Shown in pieces: positions 7,479-15,798 of a DNA stretch of 64,000 bases. Below the pieces are notes generated by a model. The model made no database searches. It saw nothing but the letters and a program-made list of their open reading frames with translations, and was not told the origin of the DNA. Within the stretch, counting starts at the first letter, position 1. Each line of letters starts with the position of its first letter. Source of the stretch: CAXBCP01 sp963974055. GTDB lineage: Bacteria; Pseudomonadota; Alphaproteobacteria; MPNO01; UBA830. A program made the translations under genes and the position numbers. The stretch spans positions 1-64,000 of the forward strand of contig CAXBCP010000017.1 of assembly GCA_963974055.1 (NCBI GenBank). The letters run 5' to 3'.

Positions 7479-9023
7479 TTAAAGCGTGGAGTCAAAGTCG
7501 GGTAACGTTTCGTAATCGCCGTCGCGCAGAAACCGGCGGAGCAGCTTGCCTGCCGCCGAACGCGGAATTCGTTTCACGAACACATAGGCGCGCGGGCGTT
7601 TGAACCTGGCGAGCGCACTGTCGAGGCACCAGGCGTCGAGCGCGTCGGCGCCGCAGTCGGGCGATGCCGGCTCGACAAAGGCGACGATTTTCGCGCCCAT
7701 CCGCTCGTCCGGCATGCCGATCACGGCAACCTGTTCGACCAGCGGCGATTTCGCAAGCACGTCCTCGACCTCTTCGGGATAGATATTCTCGCCGCCGGAA
7801 ATCACCATGTCGTCGACGCGGCCGACGACATACAGTTCGCCGTCCTCGTCGAAATAGCCGAGGTCGCCGGTAAAATACCAGCCGTCGCGGATCGATTTCG
7901 CATCCGCATCGGGGCGTTTCCAGTATCCGGCGAAGGCTTCCAAGCCATCCATCGGTACGATGATCTCCCCCGACTCGCCGTTGGCCACCAGATCGTCGGG
8001 ACCGCTGCCGCCATCGGGATCCGCCTCAACCACCCGGATAATCTGGCCGAGCCCGGCACGGCCCGCACAGCCCGGCTTGTCGGCAACGTGGTCGCAGATC
8101 GCGAAGCAGAAAATTTCGCTCGATCCGTAGAAATTAATAAAATGCCGCGGCTCGAATTCCCGCTGGCACAGGGCGGTCAGGGCAGATGTCATCGCCATCC
8201 CGGCATAGCCGATATTCTGCGCGGACGACAGGTCGTAATCGCCCCGTCCTGGATGGTGCAGCATGTCGTGGAACATCGTCGGCACCAGGAACAGGATATC
8301 GATTTTTTCTTCCTGGACGAGCCGCATGGCGGATTCGGCATCCCAGGCCGGCAGGCAGACGAGCGTTCCGTTGAGCAGCATCGACATCATCATCGACCGG
8401 ATGCCCATCGTGTGGAACATGGGCATGACGCCGAGTGTCGATTCGCCCTTACGATAATAGAGCTGTGCGATGCAGTGGACCCCCGCCAGGCGTTCCGCCC
8501 GGTGCGACCGGGGGACGCCCTTCGGCCGACCCGTCGTGCCGGAGGTATAGAGCATCAGGCAGATTTCGCCCTCGTCGACCGTCGACGGCCCCGCCACCGG
8601 CGACGAGGCCAGCAGCGTCTCGAAATCGCCGTCGTCGATGTCGTAAGTAACGATACCGGCGGCGGTGTTCTGCCCCATCGCGGCGCCGACGGAGTCCCGC
8701 GTCGCCTGTTCGAACGCGACCGCAACGGCATCTGCATCGTCCAGGACGTAAGCGATTTCGTCGCCGCCCGCGCGCCAGTTGAAGGGGGTAAAAACAGCCC
8801 CCAGCATCTGACAGGCCCAATAGAGCGTCGCGGTCTCGTAGCGGTTCGACAGGACGGTGACGAAGTGATCGCCGGATTTCAGCCCGCGAAGCTGCAATCC
8901 GCCGGCGACCGCCCGGATATCGTCATACCAGTCGCCGAATGACCGGCGGGTGTCTCCATCGACGATGCCGATTGCGCCGGGCTCGCGCAGCATGTGGCGA
9001 TAGAAGACGGCCCCGAGATTCAT
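7479..9023 (-). CDS. AMP-forming acyl/aryl-CoA ligase
   Basis: The 514-residue ANL-superfamily enzyme activates a carboxylic acid as acyl-AMP and transfers it to CoA. Motifs seen are LMLYTSGTTGRPKGVP (phosphate-binding), YGSSE (A5), the WYFTGDLG aspartate (A7/A8 region), the hinge GRVDDMV, and the catalytic lysine near the end in SAAGKLLRR. The start is ATG 9023, which overlaps the stop of the 2Fe-2S subunit gene as ATGA; longer frames are read-through. Co-expression with a molybdenum hydroxylase and an enoyl-CoA hydratase suggests it activates an aromatic, heterocyclic or alicyclic acid. Confidence 0.88.
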   Translation of the reverse strand: MNLGAVFYRHMLREPGAIGIVDGDTRRSFGDWYDDIRAVAGGLQLRGLKSGDHFVTVLSNRYETATLYWACQMLGAVFTPFNWRAGGDEIAYVLDDADAVAVAFEQATRDSVGAAMGQNTAAGIVTYDIDDGDFETLLASSPVAGPSTVDEGEICLMLYTSGTTGRPKGVPRSHRAERLAGVHCIAQLYYRKGESTLGVMPMFHTMGIRSMMMSMLLNGTLVCLPAWDAESAMRLVQEEKIDILFLVPTMFHDMLHHPGRGDYDLSSAQNIGYAGMAMTSALTALCQREFEPRHFINFYGSSEIFCFAICDHVADKPGCAGRAGLGQIIRVVEADPDGGSGPDDLVANGESGEIIVPMDGLEAFAGYWKRPDADAKSIRDGWYFTGDLGYFDEDGELYVVGRVDDMVISGGENIYPEEVEDVLAKSPLVEQVAVIGMPDERMGAKIVAFVEPASPDCGADALDAWCLDSALARFKRPRAYVFVKRIPRSAAGKLLRRFLRDGDYETLPDFDSTL

Positions 9024-9505
9024 TGTCCGCTGGCCTGCCGGATCGCCCTCACGATCTGTTCGTAACCGGTGCAGCGGCAGATGTGACCGGACAGCATATC
9101 GCGAATTTCGTCCGTGCTTGGCTTCGGGTTTTCCTGCAGGAAGCGGGTCGCCGACATCAGGATCCCAGCCGTACAGAACCCGCATTGCAGGGCGCCGTTC
9201 TCGTTGAATGCCTTCTGCAGCGTGTTCAGCGTGCCGTCGGCATCGGCCAGTCCTTCGACCGTCTCGATCTCCAGCCCGTCGCACTGCACGGCATAGCGCA
9301 GGCAACTGCGCGTCGCGACATTATCGATGATCGCCGTACAGGCGCCGCAGACCCCGTGTTCGCACCCGACATGGGTGCCGTAAAGGCCAAGCTCGTGGCG
9401 CAGGAAATCGGTCAGCAGCATCCGCGGTTCGGCGAAGCCGGAAACGGTCCTGCCGTTCACGGTCAGCGTCACACGCTGTTTCTGGTCGGGTTTGATACGC
9501 AACAT
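9020..9505 (-). CDS. Molybdenum hydroxylase small subunit, [2Fe-2S] protein (CoxS-like)
   Basis: The 161-residue protein carries both iron-sulfur clusters of the xanthine-oxidase family. The plant-ferredoxin-type N-terminal cluster is CEHGVCGAC plus a later Cys (near residue 78). The C-terminal helical domain holds QCGFC and CRCTGY. It passes electrons from the molybdenum centre to the FAD subunit encoded upstream. It starts at ATG 9505, sharing one base with the stop of the FAD subunit (TGATG), and ends inside the ligase start (ATGA), so the three cistrons are translationally coupled. Confidence 0.93.
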   Translation of the reverse strand: MLRIKPDQKQRVTLTVNGRTVSGFAEPRMLLTDFLRHELGLYGTHVGCEHGVCGACTAIIDNVATRSCLRYAVQCDGLEIETVEGLADADGTLNTLQKAFNENGALQCGFCTAGILMSATRFLQENPKPSTDEIRDMLSGHICRCTGYEQIVRAIRQASGQ

Positions 9506-10383
9506 CAGGCGGACTCCCGCAGTTCGGCCGCTTCGGCAAAGGCCGCCGACAGGGACCGTGTCCCCAGAACACGGACCAGCTGACGGCGGTAATCGGCATT
9601 GGCCTGCAGGTCGACCATCGGATCGACCGCCTCGGCGACGGTATTCGCAATATCGGCTGCCGTCGCGTCGGTCGCCGGCTTGCCGACGAAGGCCGCGGTT
9701 TCCGCTACAAGCGGCCTGTCCTCGACCCCGCCGAGACCGAAGGACAGCTCGGCAATCGTACCGTCACCGCCCACCGTGGCCGCGACCGCAACGGCGGCGA
9801 TCGCGAAATCGCCGTGACGCTGGGCAATTTCGTCGAACGCATACCCTGTGAATTCGCGCCGGATCGGCCAGGTCAGACCGGTGATCATTTCATCGGCCCG
9901 CCGGTCGGTGGTCAGTAATCCGTGGAAAAATTCGCGCGCCGGCACGTCCCGGCTGCCCCTGGGCGAGCGCAGTTTGACCGCGCCGGCCAGCGTGACCAGG
10001 GTCAGGGGTATCTCGGCGCTAGGATCCGCATGGGCGACCGAGCCGCCAAGGGTCCCCCGCGACCGGGTCTGGTAGTGACCGACATTCGGCAGGGCCTTTG
10101 CCAGCAACGGCACGCCGGACATCAGTTCCGGAAATTTCATTGCGGCGGCCTGCCGGACCAGCGTCCCGGTGGCAATCGTCGCATCGCCGGCCCGTGCGCT
10201 TGCCAATTCGCTCAAGCCGTTGATATCGATCAGCGCCTTCGGGCGGACCAGGCGCATGTTCAGCATCGCGCCCAGCGACAATCCGCCGGAAATGATGCTG
10301 GCATCTCCGCCGAATTCCTTCAGCAGGTCGAGCGCTTCCTCGACCGTATCCGGGCGGCAGTATTCGAAGGCGACCGGTTTCAT
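9505..10383 (-). CDS. Molybdenum hydroxylase medium subunit, FAD-binding (CoxM-like)
   Basis: The 292-residue protein has the PCMH-type FAD domain (SGGLSLGAMLNMR near residues 36-48, and GTLGGSVAHADPSAE), followed by the CO-dehydrogenase flavoprotein C-terminal domain. In the family it accepts electrons from the [2Fe-2S] subunit and delivers them to an external acceptor. It overlaps the large-subunit gene by 4 bases (10380-10383, ATGA) and the small-subunit gene by one base. The gene order large-medium-small differs from the medium-small-large order of classic cox operons. Confidence 0.92.
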   Translation of the reverse strand: MKPVAFEYCRPDTVEEALDLLKEFGGDASIISGGLSLGAMLNMRLVRPKALIDINGLSELASARAGDATIATGTLVRQAAAMKFPELMSGVPLLAKALPNVGHYQTRSRGTLGGSVAHADPSAEIPLTLVTLAGAVKLRSPRGSRDVPAREFFHGLLTTDRRADEMITGLTWPIRREFTGYAFDEIAQRHGDFAIAAVAVAATVGGDGTIAELSFGLGGVEDRPLVAETAAFVGKPATDATAADIANTVAEAVDPMVDLQANADYRRQLVRVLGTRSLSAAFAEAAELRESA

Positions 10384-13300
10384 GAGCCGCCTCCGCCGAA
10401 CAGCCGCCGGAAGAAACCGGGGCGGACCGCGCCGTTATCTCCGTTGCCGCCGGACTTGAGGCGCCGGTCGAACCCGCGGAAAAACTGGCCGATAAGGAGC
10501 TTCGTCACCGTGCCGAGCATGCGCTGCCCGACGGCGGCGACCTTGCCGCCGACATTCGCCCGGTAAGTATAGGAAAGCCGGGTCCGGCCGTCGCCGACCG
10601 CTTCCAGAGTAACCCTGCCCTCCCCTTCGCCGAAGCCAAGCGCGCCGGACGCCTTGCCGACCAGCCGAACGCTATGGGGCCCGACCTTGTCTTTCAGGTC
10701 GATCTCCGCATTGTAGACGCCCTTGATCCCGGCGACGCCGATGGTGACCTGGGCGGTGAAGCTGTCATCGCCGACCTGGTTCAGGGCTTCGCAGCCCGGC
10801 ACGACGGCCGCCAGCGTGTCCGGATCGAGCAGCAGTTTCCATACATCCGCCGGCGGCGCCGACAGTTCGACGGCCCCCGAACCGGTCAGCCCGCCTTCGA
10901 CCGCACCGGCTTCACGCGGGCCGTCCCCGACCTTGGCGCGCGCCGCCCCGGCGCGGGCATAGTCCAGGCCGTTCGCCTTCGCCCAGGTTTTGTTCAGGGT
11001 CAGCGGCAGCTCGACATCGAACGTGCCGAGGGCATCCGCCGCCGCGTTGGCGATCGCGGTCGGCGCCAGCATCGACGAGCCGTCGCCCATCCCCTTTGCG
11101 CCGAGCGTATTGTGCGGCGACGGGGTGTTGAAATGGCCGATCGTCAATTCGGGAACTTCCGGCGCCGTGATGCAGAGGTAATCGGCAAACGTCCCCGCCT
11201 GCGGGTTCGCACCCGCATCGTAGACGAATTCTTCGAGCAGGGCGCCGGCCAGGCCATGCGCGAAACCGCCGTAAATCTGGCCTTCGACGACCAGTTCGTT
11301 CAGCACGTTGCCGACATCGTGAACCGAGACGTATTTGACGATCTCGATCTCGCCCGTGTTCCGGTCGATTTCCACCGCTGCAAGATCGAACACGTAGCCG
11401 AACGTCACCGCGCTTGCGACCCGGTCCTGTTCGTCGGGCGCTTCGAGCATCGGCGGGTTCAGGATCGTGGTCTCGAAAAGTCCGGGCTCCATTCCTTCGG
11501 GCAGACCCGCCGGGTGCCAGTGGGTCTGCGCCGCGACCCGGCGGATTGGCAATGCCTTTTCCGGCACGCCGACAACCCGCGCCTCGCCGCCGACAAGTTC
11601 GATATCCTCCGGCGCGACTTCCAGGTTCTCCGCCGCGATCAGGATAATTTTCTTCGCAACCTTATCGGCGCTGTCGGCAATGGCGCCGACGACCACCGAC
11701 GAGAACCGGTTCGCGTAGTTTCCGGATGCCAGCGACCACGCGCTGGTCAGCGTATCGACCTCGGTCACGACGTCGATCTGGTCGGGCCGCAGCCCGAGGG
11801 CGTCGGCAACGACCTGGGCGGCGACCGTCTGGTGGCCCTGCCCCGCCGGGGTCGACACCGTTTTGACGGTGACGGAACCGGACGGGTCGATCGACACCGT
11901 TGCCGTGCCGAGACCGCCGGAGCGCCCCCCCGCCTTCGCGCGTTCTTCCGGCGTCTGGGCAAGGGTTACATAGGCCATGTTGGAGCCGGACGGCTCAATC
12001 CCCGCCGCCATCCCGATACCGAAAAGCTTACCGTCGGCCCGCGCCCGGTCGCGCGCCGCCCTTAGGTCGTCATAGGCGGCCAGTTCGAGCGCCTGGTCGA
12101 GACCGGCCTCATAGTCGCCAGCGTCGTAGGTCGCGCCGGTGGGGGAATCGTAGGGAAATTCATCCGGCTGAATAAAATTCCGACGGCGGATTTCCGCGGG
12201 GTCTATCCCGAGTTCCTTTGCGCCGGCCTCCATGACGCGTTCCAGCGCATAGTAAAACTGCGGGCCGCCATAACCGCGGTTGAGGCCGATCGGCGTCATG
12301 TTGGTCACCACCAGCCGGTTCTCGACGAAGATGTCTTTCACCCGGTAGCAACCGTTCGAGGCCGCGTGCATGCGATAGACCGACGCCGGTTCGGGCGCGC
12401 GCACAAAGGCGCCGACATTGACGATATTGTCGAACCGCAGGCCGAGCAGCTCGCCGTCATTCGAAAACGCGGCTTCAACCTTGTCGGCGCGATCGGCTGC
12501 GGCGGAGGCGCCGATGAGATGTTCCAGCCGGTCTTCGATCCATTTCAGCGGACAGCCGAGCAGCTTCGAACACGCCCCGAGCAGAACCATGTAGGGGAAC
12601 ATCGCCTGCTTGATTCCGAAGCTGCCGCCGGAATGCGGCGCCGTGATCAGACGCAGGCGGTTTCCGGGCACGCCGAGCGCGCCGGTCATCAGCGCATGCA
12701 GGATGAACGGGCCCTGGAAGTTCGACCAGATCGTGTACCGGTCGGGCTGACGTTCGAAATTCGCGACGACGCCATAGGTTTCCATCGGCGTCGACGAATA
12801 GCGCGGATACCGCCATTCAAGCTTCACGACCTTGTCCGCTTTCGCAAAGGCGGCGTCCGGATCGCCATAGCGGAAAGTGCGGTGATGGACCTGATTGGAC
12901 CCGACGTCGTCGTGCAGAAGGGCGGCGCCTTCTTCCAGCGCCGCGACCGGATCGGCCACCGGCGGCAGGGATTCGTATTCGATTTCGATCAGTTCCATTG
13001 CGTCTTCGGCAACGTAGCGGTCGGTCGCGGCGATAACGGCCACCGGCTCGCCGACATAGCGGACCTTGTCGACCGCGATCGGATAGAACTTGATCGGCAC
13101 CCGCACGGCGCTCGGGATCGGATTTATCGCGCCGGCGATATCGGCACCCGTGACGACGCCGTGCACACCCGGCAGGGCTTCGGCCTTCGACGTATCGATC
13201 GATAGTATCCGGGCATGCGCATGGCTCGACCGCAGGATCGCGGCATGACGGATACCCGCCACCGGTTCCATGTCGTCGATAAACCGGGCATTGCCGGTCA

Positions 13301-13415
13301 GCAGCGCGGCGTCCTCGCTCCTCGGATACCGCGCGCCGATCCAGCGGCCGGGTGTTTCTATGCCGGAGATATCGACAGACCTTATCGGTTGTTGAGCGCG
13401 ACCGCCGCCGAGCAA
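10380..13415 (-). CDS. Molybdenum hydroxylase large subunit fused to a C-terminal CoxG/SRPBCC domain
   Basis: The 1011-residue protein is about 200 residues longer than usual large subunits. Residues 20-800 form the molybdopterin-cytosine-dinucleotide-binding aldehyde-oxidase/xanthine-dehydrogenase domains (GARYPRSEDAALLTG near the N-terminus, GGSFGIKQ, and an active-site-loop region reading NRGYGGPQ). The AYxCSFR signature of form I CO dehydrogenase is absent, so it is not a true CO dehydrogenase. Residues about 850-985 are a CoxG-type SRPBCC domain (GAVELSAPPADVWKLLLDPD). The start is TTG 13415, overlapping the FMN-reductase gene by 34 bases; no better start exists before the conserved N-terminus. 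The substrate is probably an aromatic or heterocyclic compound. Confidence 0.88.
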   Translation of the reverse strand: MLGGGRAQQPIRSVDISGIETPGRWIGARYPRSEDAALLTGNARFIDDMEPVAGIRHAAILRSSHAHARILSIDTSKAEALPGVHGVVTGADIAGAINPIPSAVRVPIKFYPIAVDKVRYVGEPVAVIAATDRYVAEDAMELIEIEYESLPPVADPVAALEEGAALLHDDVGSNQVHHRTFRYGDPDAAFAKADKVVKLEWRYPRYSSTPMETYGVVANFERQPDRYTIWSNFQGPFILHALMTGALGVPGNRLRLITAPHSGGSFGIKQAMFPYMVLLGACSKLLGCPLKWIEDRLEHLIGASAAADRADKVEAAFSNDGELLGLRFDNIVNVGAFVRAPEPASVYRMHAASNGCYRVKDIFVENRLVVTNMTPIGLNRGYGGPQFYYALERVMEAGAKELGIDPAEIRRRNFIQPDEFPYDSPTGATYDAGDYEAGLDQALELAAYDDLRAARDRARADGKLFGIGMAAGIEPSGSNMAYVTLAQTPEERAKAGGRSGGLGTATVSIDPSGSVTVKTVSTPAGQGHQTVAAQVVADALGLRPDQIDVVTEVDTLTSAWSLASGNYANRFSSVVVGAIADSADKVAKKIILIAAENLEVAPEDIELVGGEARVVGVPEKALPIRRVAAQTHWHPAGLPEGMEPGLFETTILNPPMLEAPDEQDRVASAVTFGYVFDLAAVEIDRNTGEIEIVKYVSVHDVGNVLNELVVEGQIYGGFAHGLAGALLEEFVYDAGANPQAGTFADYLCITAPEVPELTIGHFNTPSPHNTLGAKGMGDGSSMLAPTAIANAAADALGTFDVELPLTLNKTWAKANGLDYARAGAARAKVGDGPREAGAVEGGLTGSGAVELSAPPADVWKLLLDPDTLAAVVPGCEALNQVGDDSFTAQVTIGVAGIKGVYNAEIDLKDKVGPHSVRLVGKASGALGFGEGEGRVTLEAVGDGRTRLSYTYRANVGGKVAAVGQRMLGTVTKLLIGQFFRGFDRRLKSGGNGDNGAVRPGFFRRLFGGGGS

Positions 13416-13939
13416 TAATCGGCGACCATGGCGTTCAGCATTTTGGAGAGATCCTCGTTCACCAGCGTCCCGTCGTCATTGAACGCCGCGGGCGCCTGCG
13501 CCAGAGAGAACATTTTCGGATAAACCCAGGTTCCCAGGGCCTCGTAGGAAATACGGAGGCTCATCAGACCGCGCACACCGCCGACCAGCGACGGGCTGGC
13601 CGAGGACAGCAGGATAGATTTCCCGCCAAGCGGCATCGGGTCCATCCGCGACAGCCAGTCAACCGCGTTCTTGATCGTCGCGGGGGGAAGCCAGTTATAT
13701 TCCGGGGTTGTCAGAATCATGCCGTCCGCCGCCGTGATCCGGTCGGCCATCGCCTGCGCGCCGGCCGGCACGCCGGTCGACTGCTGGTCGTCAAAGTTAT
13801 ACAGCGGCATATCGAAATCGCTCATCCGCGCAAAATCGACCTCGGCGCCGTTTGCTTCCGCCACTTTAGCAATCAGCTTCGAAAGCTTCAGATTGAGAGA
13901 TTGCTCGCGCAGCGACGCCGAAAACACAAAAATCTTCAT
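13382..13939 (-). CDS. NADPH-dependent FMN reductase family protein
   Basis: The 185-residue flavodoxin-like protein has the phosphate-binding loop SASLREQSLN (residues 7-16) and the PEYNWLPPATIKNAVDW segment typical of the NADPH-dependent FMN reductase/chromate-quinone reductase family. It would reduce FMN or quinones with NAD(P)H. It is the first gene of the molybdenum-hydroxylase operon and overlaps the next gene by 34 bases. It could supply reduced flavin, or it could simply be co-transcribed. The upstream region (13940-14093) is shared with the divergent GNAT gene. Confidence 0.87.
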   Translation of the reverse strand: MKIFVFSASLREQSLNLKLSKLIAKVAEANGAEVDFARMSDFDMPLYNFDDQQSTGVPAGAQAMADRITAADGMILTTPEYNWLPPATIKNAVDWLSRMDPMPLGGKSILLSSASPSLVGGVRGLMSLRISYEALGTWVYPKMFSLAQAPAAFNDDGTLVNEDLSKMLNAMVADYCSAAVALNNR

Positions 13940-14093
13940 CCAACTGGTTCCTCTGTCGGTATTTATGTGGCCGGACCATACCCGCCAAATGCAGTGCGGT
14001 CCAATGCCCCCAGCCAGCTATTTTCGGGCGGTTTGCCGGCCGCAAAAATCGGACTATCCTGCCGTTTTCACGAGTGACGATGTTTTGGCGGAT

Positions 14094-14528
14094 ATGACCC
14101 GAATAACGGTTATCGAGGCGGATGCGCCCGTGCTCCGCGATCACTGTCACGCGATCCGCAGCGAAGTATTCTGCGGCGAACAGAATGTCAGCCGCGAAAT
14201 GGAATTCGACGGCCTAGACGACGGTTCCCGGCATTACCTCGCGATGCTCGGCGCATTGCCCGCCGGCACGGCCCGGGTCCGGCAGGTCGGTGACGGTACT
14301 GTCAAATTCGAACGGATGGCGGTTCGCCGGGAATACCGGAACAATAATGTCGGCCGGGCACTGTTGGACCGCGCCCTTGCAGATGCCGCCGCCGCGGGCG
14401 CGGTACGCGGCGTCCTGCATGCGCAATGCCATGCCAGCGCGTTTTACGAAAAATTCGGCTTCCTGCCGGACGGCAAGGTGTTCACCGAAGCCGGTATTGA
14501 CCATATCGCGATGGCCCGCGATCTGTAG
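14094..14528 (+). CDS. GNAT family N-acetyltransferase
   Basis: The 144-residue protein has the GNAT fold: an FERMAVRREYRNNNVGRALLD acetyl-CoA-binding motif A in the middle and a C-terminal HASAFYEKFGF segment (motif B), as in the ElaA/YjcF-like branch. It acetylates an amine of unknown identity. The start is ATG 14094; an in-frame TTG 9 bases upstream is possible. It is divergent from the FMN reductase gene and followed after 81 bases by a FAD monooxygenase gene. Confidence 0.85.
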   Translation: MTRITVIEADAPVLRDHCHAIRSEVFCGEQNVSREMEFDGLDDGSRHYLAMLGALPAGTARVRQVGDGTVKFERMAVRREYRNNNVGRALLDRALADAAAAGAVRGVLHAQCHASAFYEKFGFLPDGKVFTEAGIDHIAMARDL

Positions 14529-14609
14529 ACCGATACAATCGTATACATATTTAAGGATATTGATTATGAAGGCGGCAACCCGTTTCTCAATATCTCAGGC
14601 TAGATTACA

Positions 14610-15794
14610 GTGAAAAACACCAAAATCCTCATTGCCGGCGCCGGGCTCGGCGGACTTGCTGCCGCGGGCTGTCTTCTCAAGGCCGGCTTCGATGTCGAAA
14701 TATACGAGCAGGCGCCCCAGTTGGGCGAAGTCGGCGCGGGCATCCAGATGAGCGCAAACGCGATGCATGTGCTCAATTACCTGGGGGTGGGGGACGAGAT
14801 ATCGGCTAAATCGGTGCGCCCGGCCGCCTATGTTTTCCGGCTGCACGATACCGGCGAAGTAATCGACCGCTTCGCGCTTTCGGAAGAGCACCTGAAACTG
14901 CACAAAGCGCCCTATAATCAGGCGCACCGCGCCGATCTGCACGCCATTCTCGCCAGCGCCGTGCAAAAAATGAAAAAAGACGTCGTTCACCTGAACAAGC
15001 GGGCGACGAGATTCGAAGAAACAGCGGACGGCGTGGAACTGTTTTTCGATGACGGCACCAGCGCCATAGGCGATGTCGTGGTCGGCGCCGACGGCGTGAA
15101 ATCGATTATCCGCGACCAGGTTTCCGGTGCGGTGCCGGCGACCTATACCGGCGATTCCGCCTGGCGCGTGACGGTTCACAAGGACAAGCTTCCCGCGAAT
15201 TTCATGGAAGAGGTCATGTCGGTCTGGATGGGGCCGGGAAAACACGCCGTCTCCTACTGGATTCGCGGCGGCGAAATGCTCAACTTCGTCGGCTGCGTCG
15301 AAATGGACGCAAAGTCCGAGGAATCCTGGACCGCGAAGTTCCCGTGGGAAAACATGAAGGCGGATTTCGAAGGCTGGCACGACGACATCAATACGATCAT
15401 CGACCTTGCCAACCGGGACGAATGCTATCTGTGGGCGCTGTACAAACGCCCGGTCAACACCTCGTGGAGTTCCGCCCGGGCCACGATTCTCGGCGATGCG
15501 GCGCACGCCACGCTTCCCTATCTTGCCCAGGGCGCCGCAATGGCGATCGAGGACGGCGCCGTGCTGGCCCGCGCACTCGGCCAGTGCGACGATATCGCCG
15601 AAGCCCTACAGCTGTATCAGCGCAACCGGATGGAACGGACCGCCCGCGTGGTCAACACCTCGGATGCGAACCGCAAACTGTTCCACCTCAAGAATGTCGA
15701 CGAGATTCGGGATTCTTTCGCGAAGAGGGATGAGGGCGGCGACCGCAATGCGTGGCTGTATTCGTATAACCCGCTGACGGTGGAGCTTGTCTGA
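14610..15794 (+). CDS. FAD-dependent aromatic monooxygenase (salicylate hydroxylase-like)
   Basis: The 394-residue group A flavoprotein monooxygenase has GAGLGGLAAAGCLL (FAD ADP-binding, residues 8-21), the DG motif around VVVGADGVKS, and GDAAHATLPYLAQGAAMAIED (FAD ribityl-binding). These features match salicylate 1-hydroxylase and 6-hydroxynicotinate 3-monooxygenase, which hydroxylate an aromatic acid using NAD(P)H and O2. The start is GTG 14610. No ring-cleavage gene is adjacent, so the substrate is open. Confidence 0.85.
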   Translation: MKNTKILIAGAGLGGLAAAGCLLKAGFDVEIYEQAPQLGEVGAGIQMSANAMHVLNYLGVGDEISAKSVRPAAYVFRLHDTGEVIDRFALSEEHLKLHKAPYNQAHRADLHAILASAVQKMKKDVVHLNKRATRFEETADGVELFFDDGTSAIGDVVVGADGVKSIIRDQVSGAVPATYTGDSAWRVTVHKDKLPANFMEEVMSVWMGPGKHAVSYWIRGGEMLNFVGCVEMDAKSEESWTAKFPWENMKADFEGWHDDINTIIDLANRDECYLWALYKRPVNTSWSSARATILGDAAHATLPYLAQGAAMAIEDGAVLARALGQCDDIAEALQLYQRNRMERTARVVNTSDANRKLFHLKNVDEIRDSFAKRDEGGDRNAWLYSYNPLTVELV

Positions 15795-15798
15795 CGGG

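Noticed and set aside
10674..12065. A 463-codon plus-strand frame
   Set aside because: It is fully antisense to the molybdenum hydroxylase large subunit, which shows clear conserved motifs.
10380..13415. Possible aerobic CO dehydrogenase (CoxL)
   Set aside because: The AYxCSFR active-site motif of form I CoxL is absent; the corresponding loop region reads NRGYGGPQ, so a different substrate is expected.
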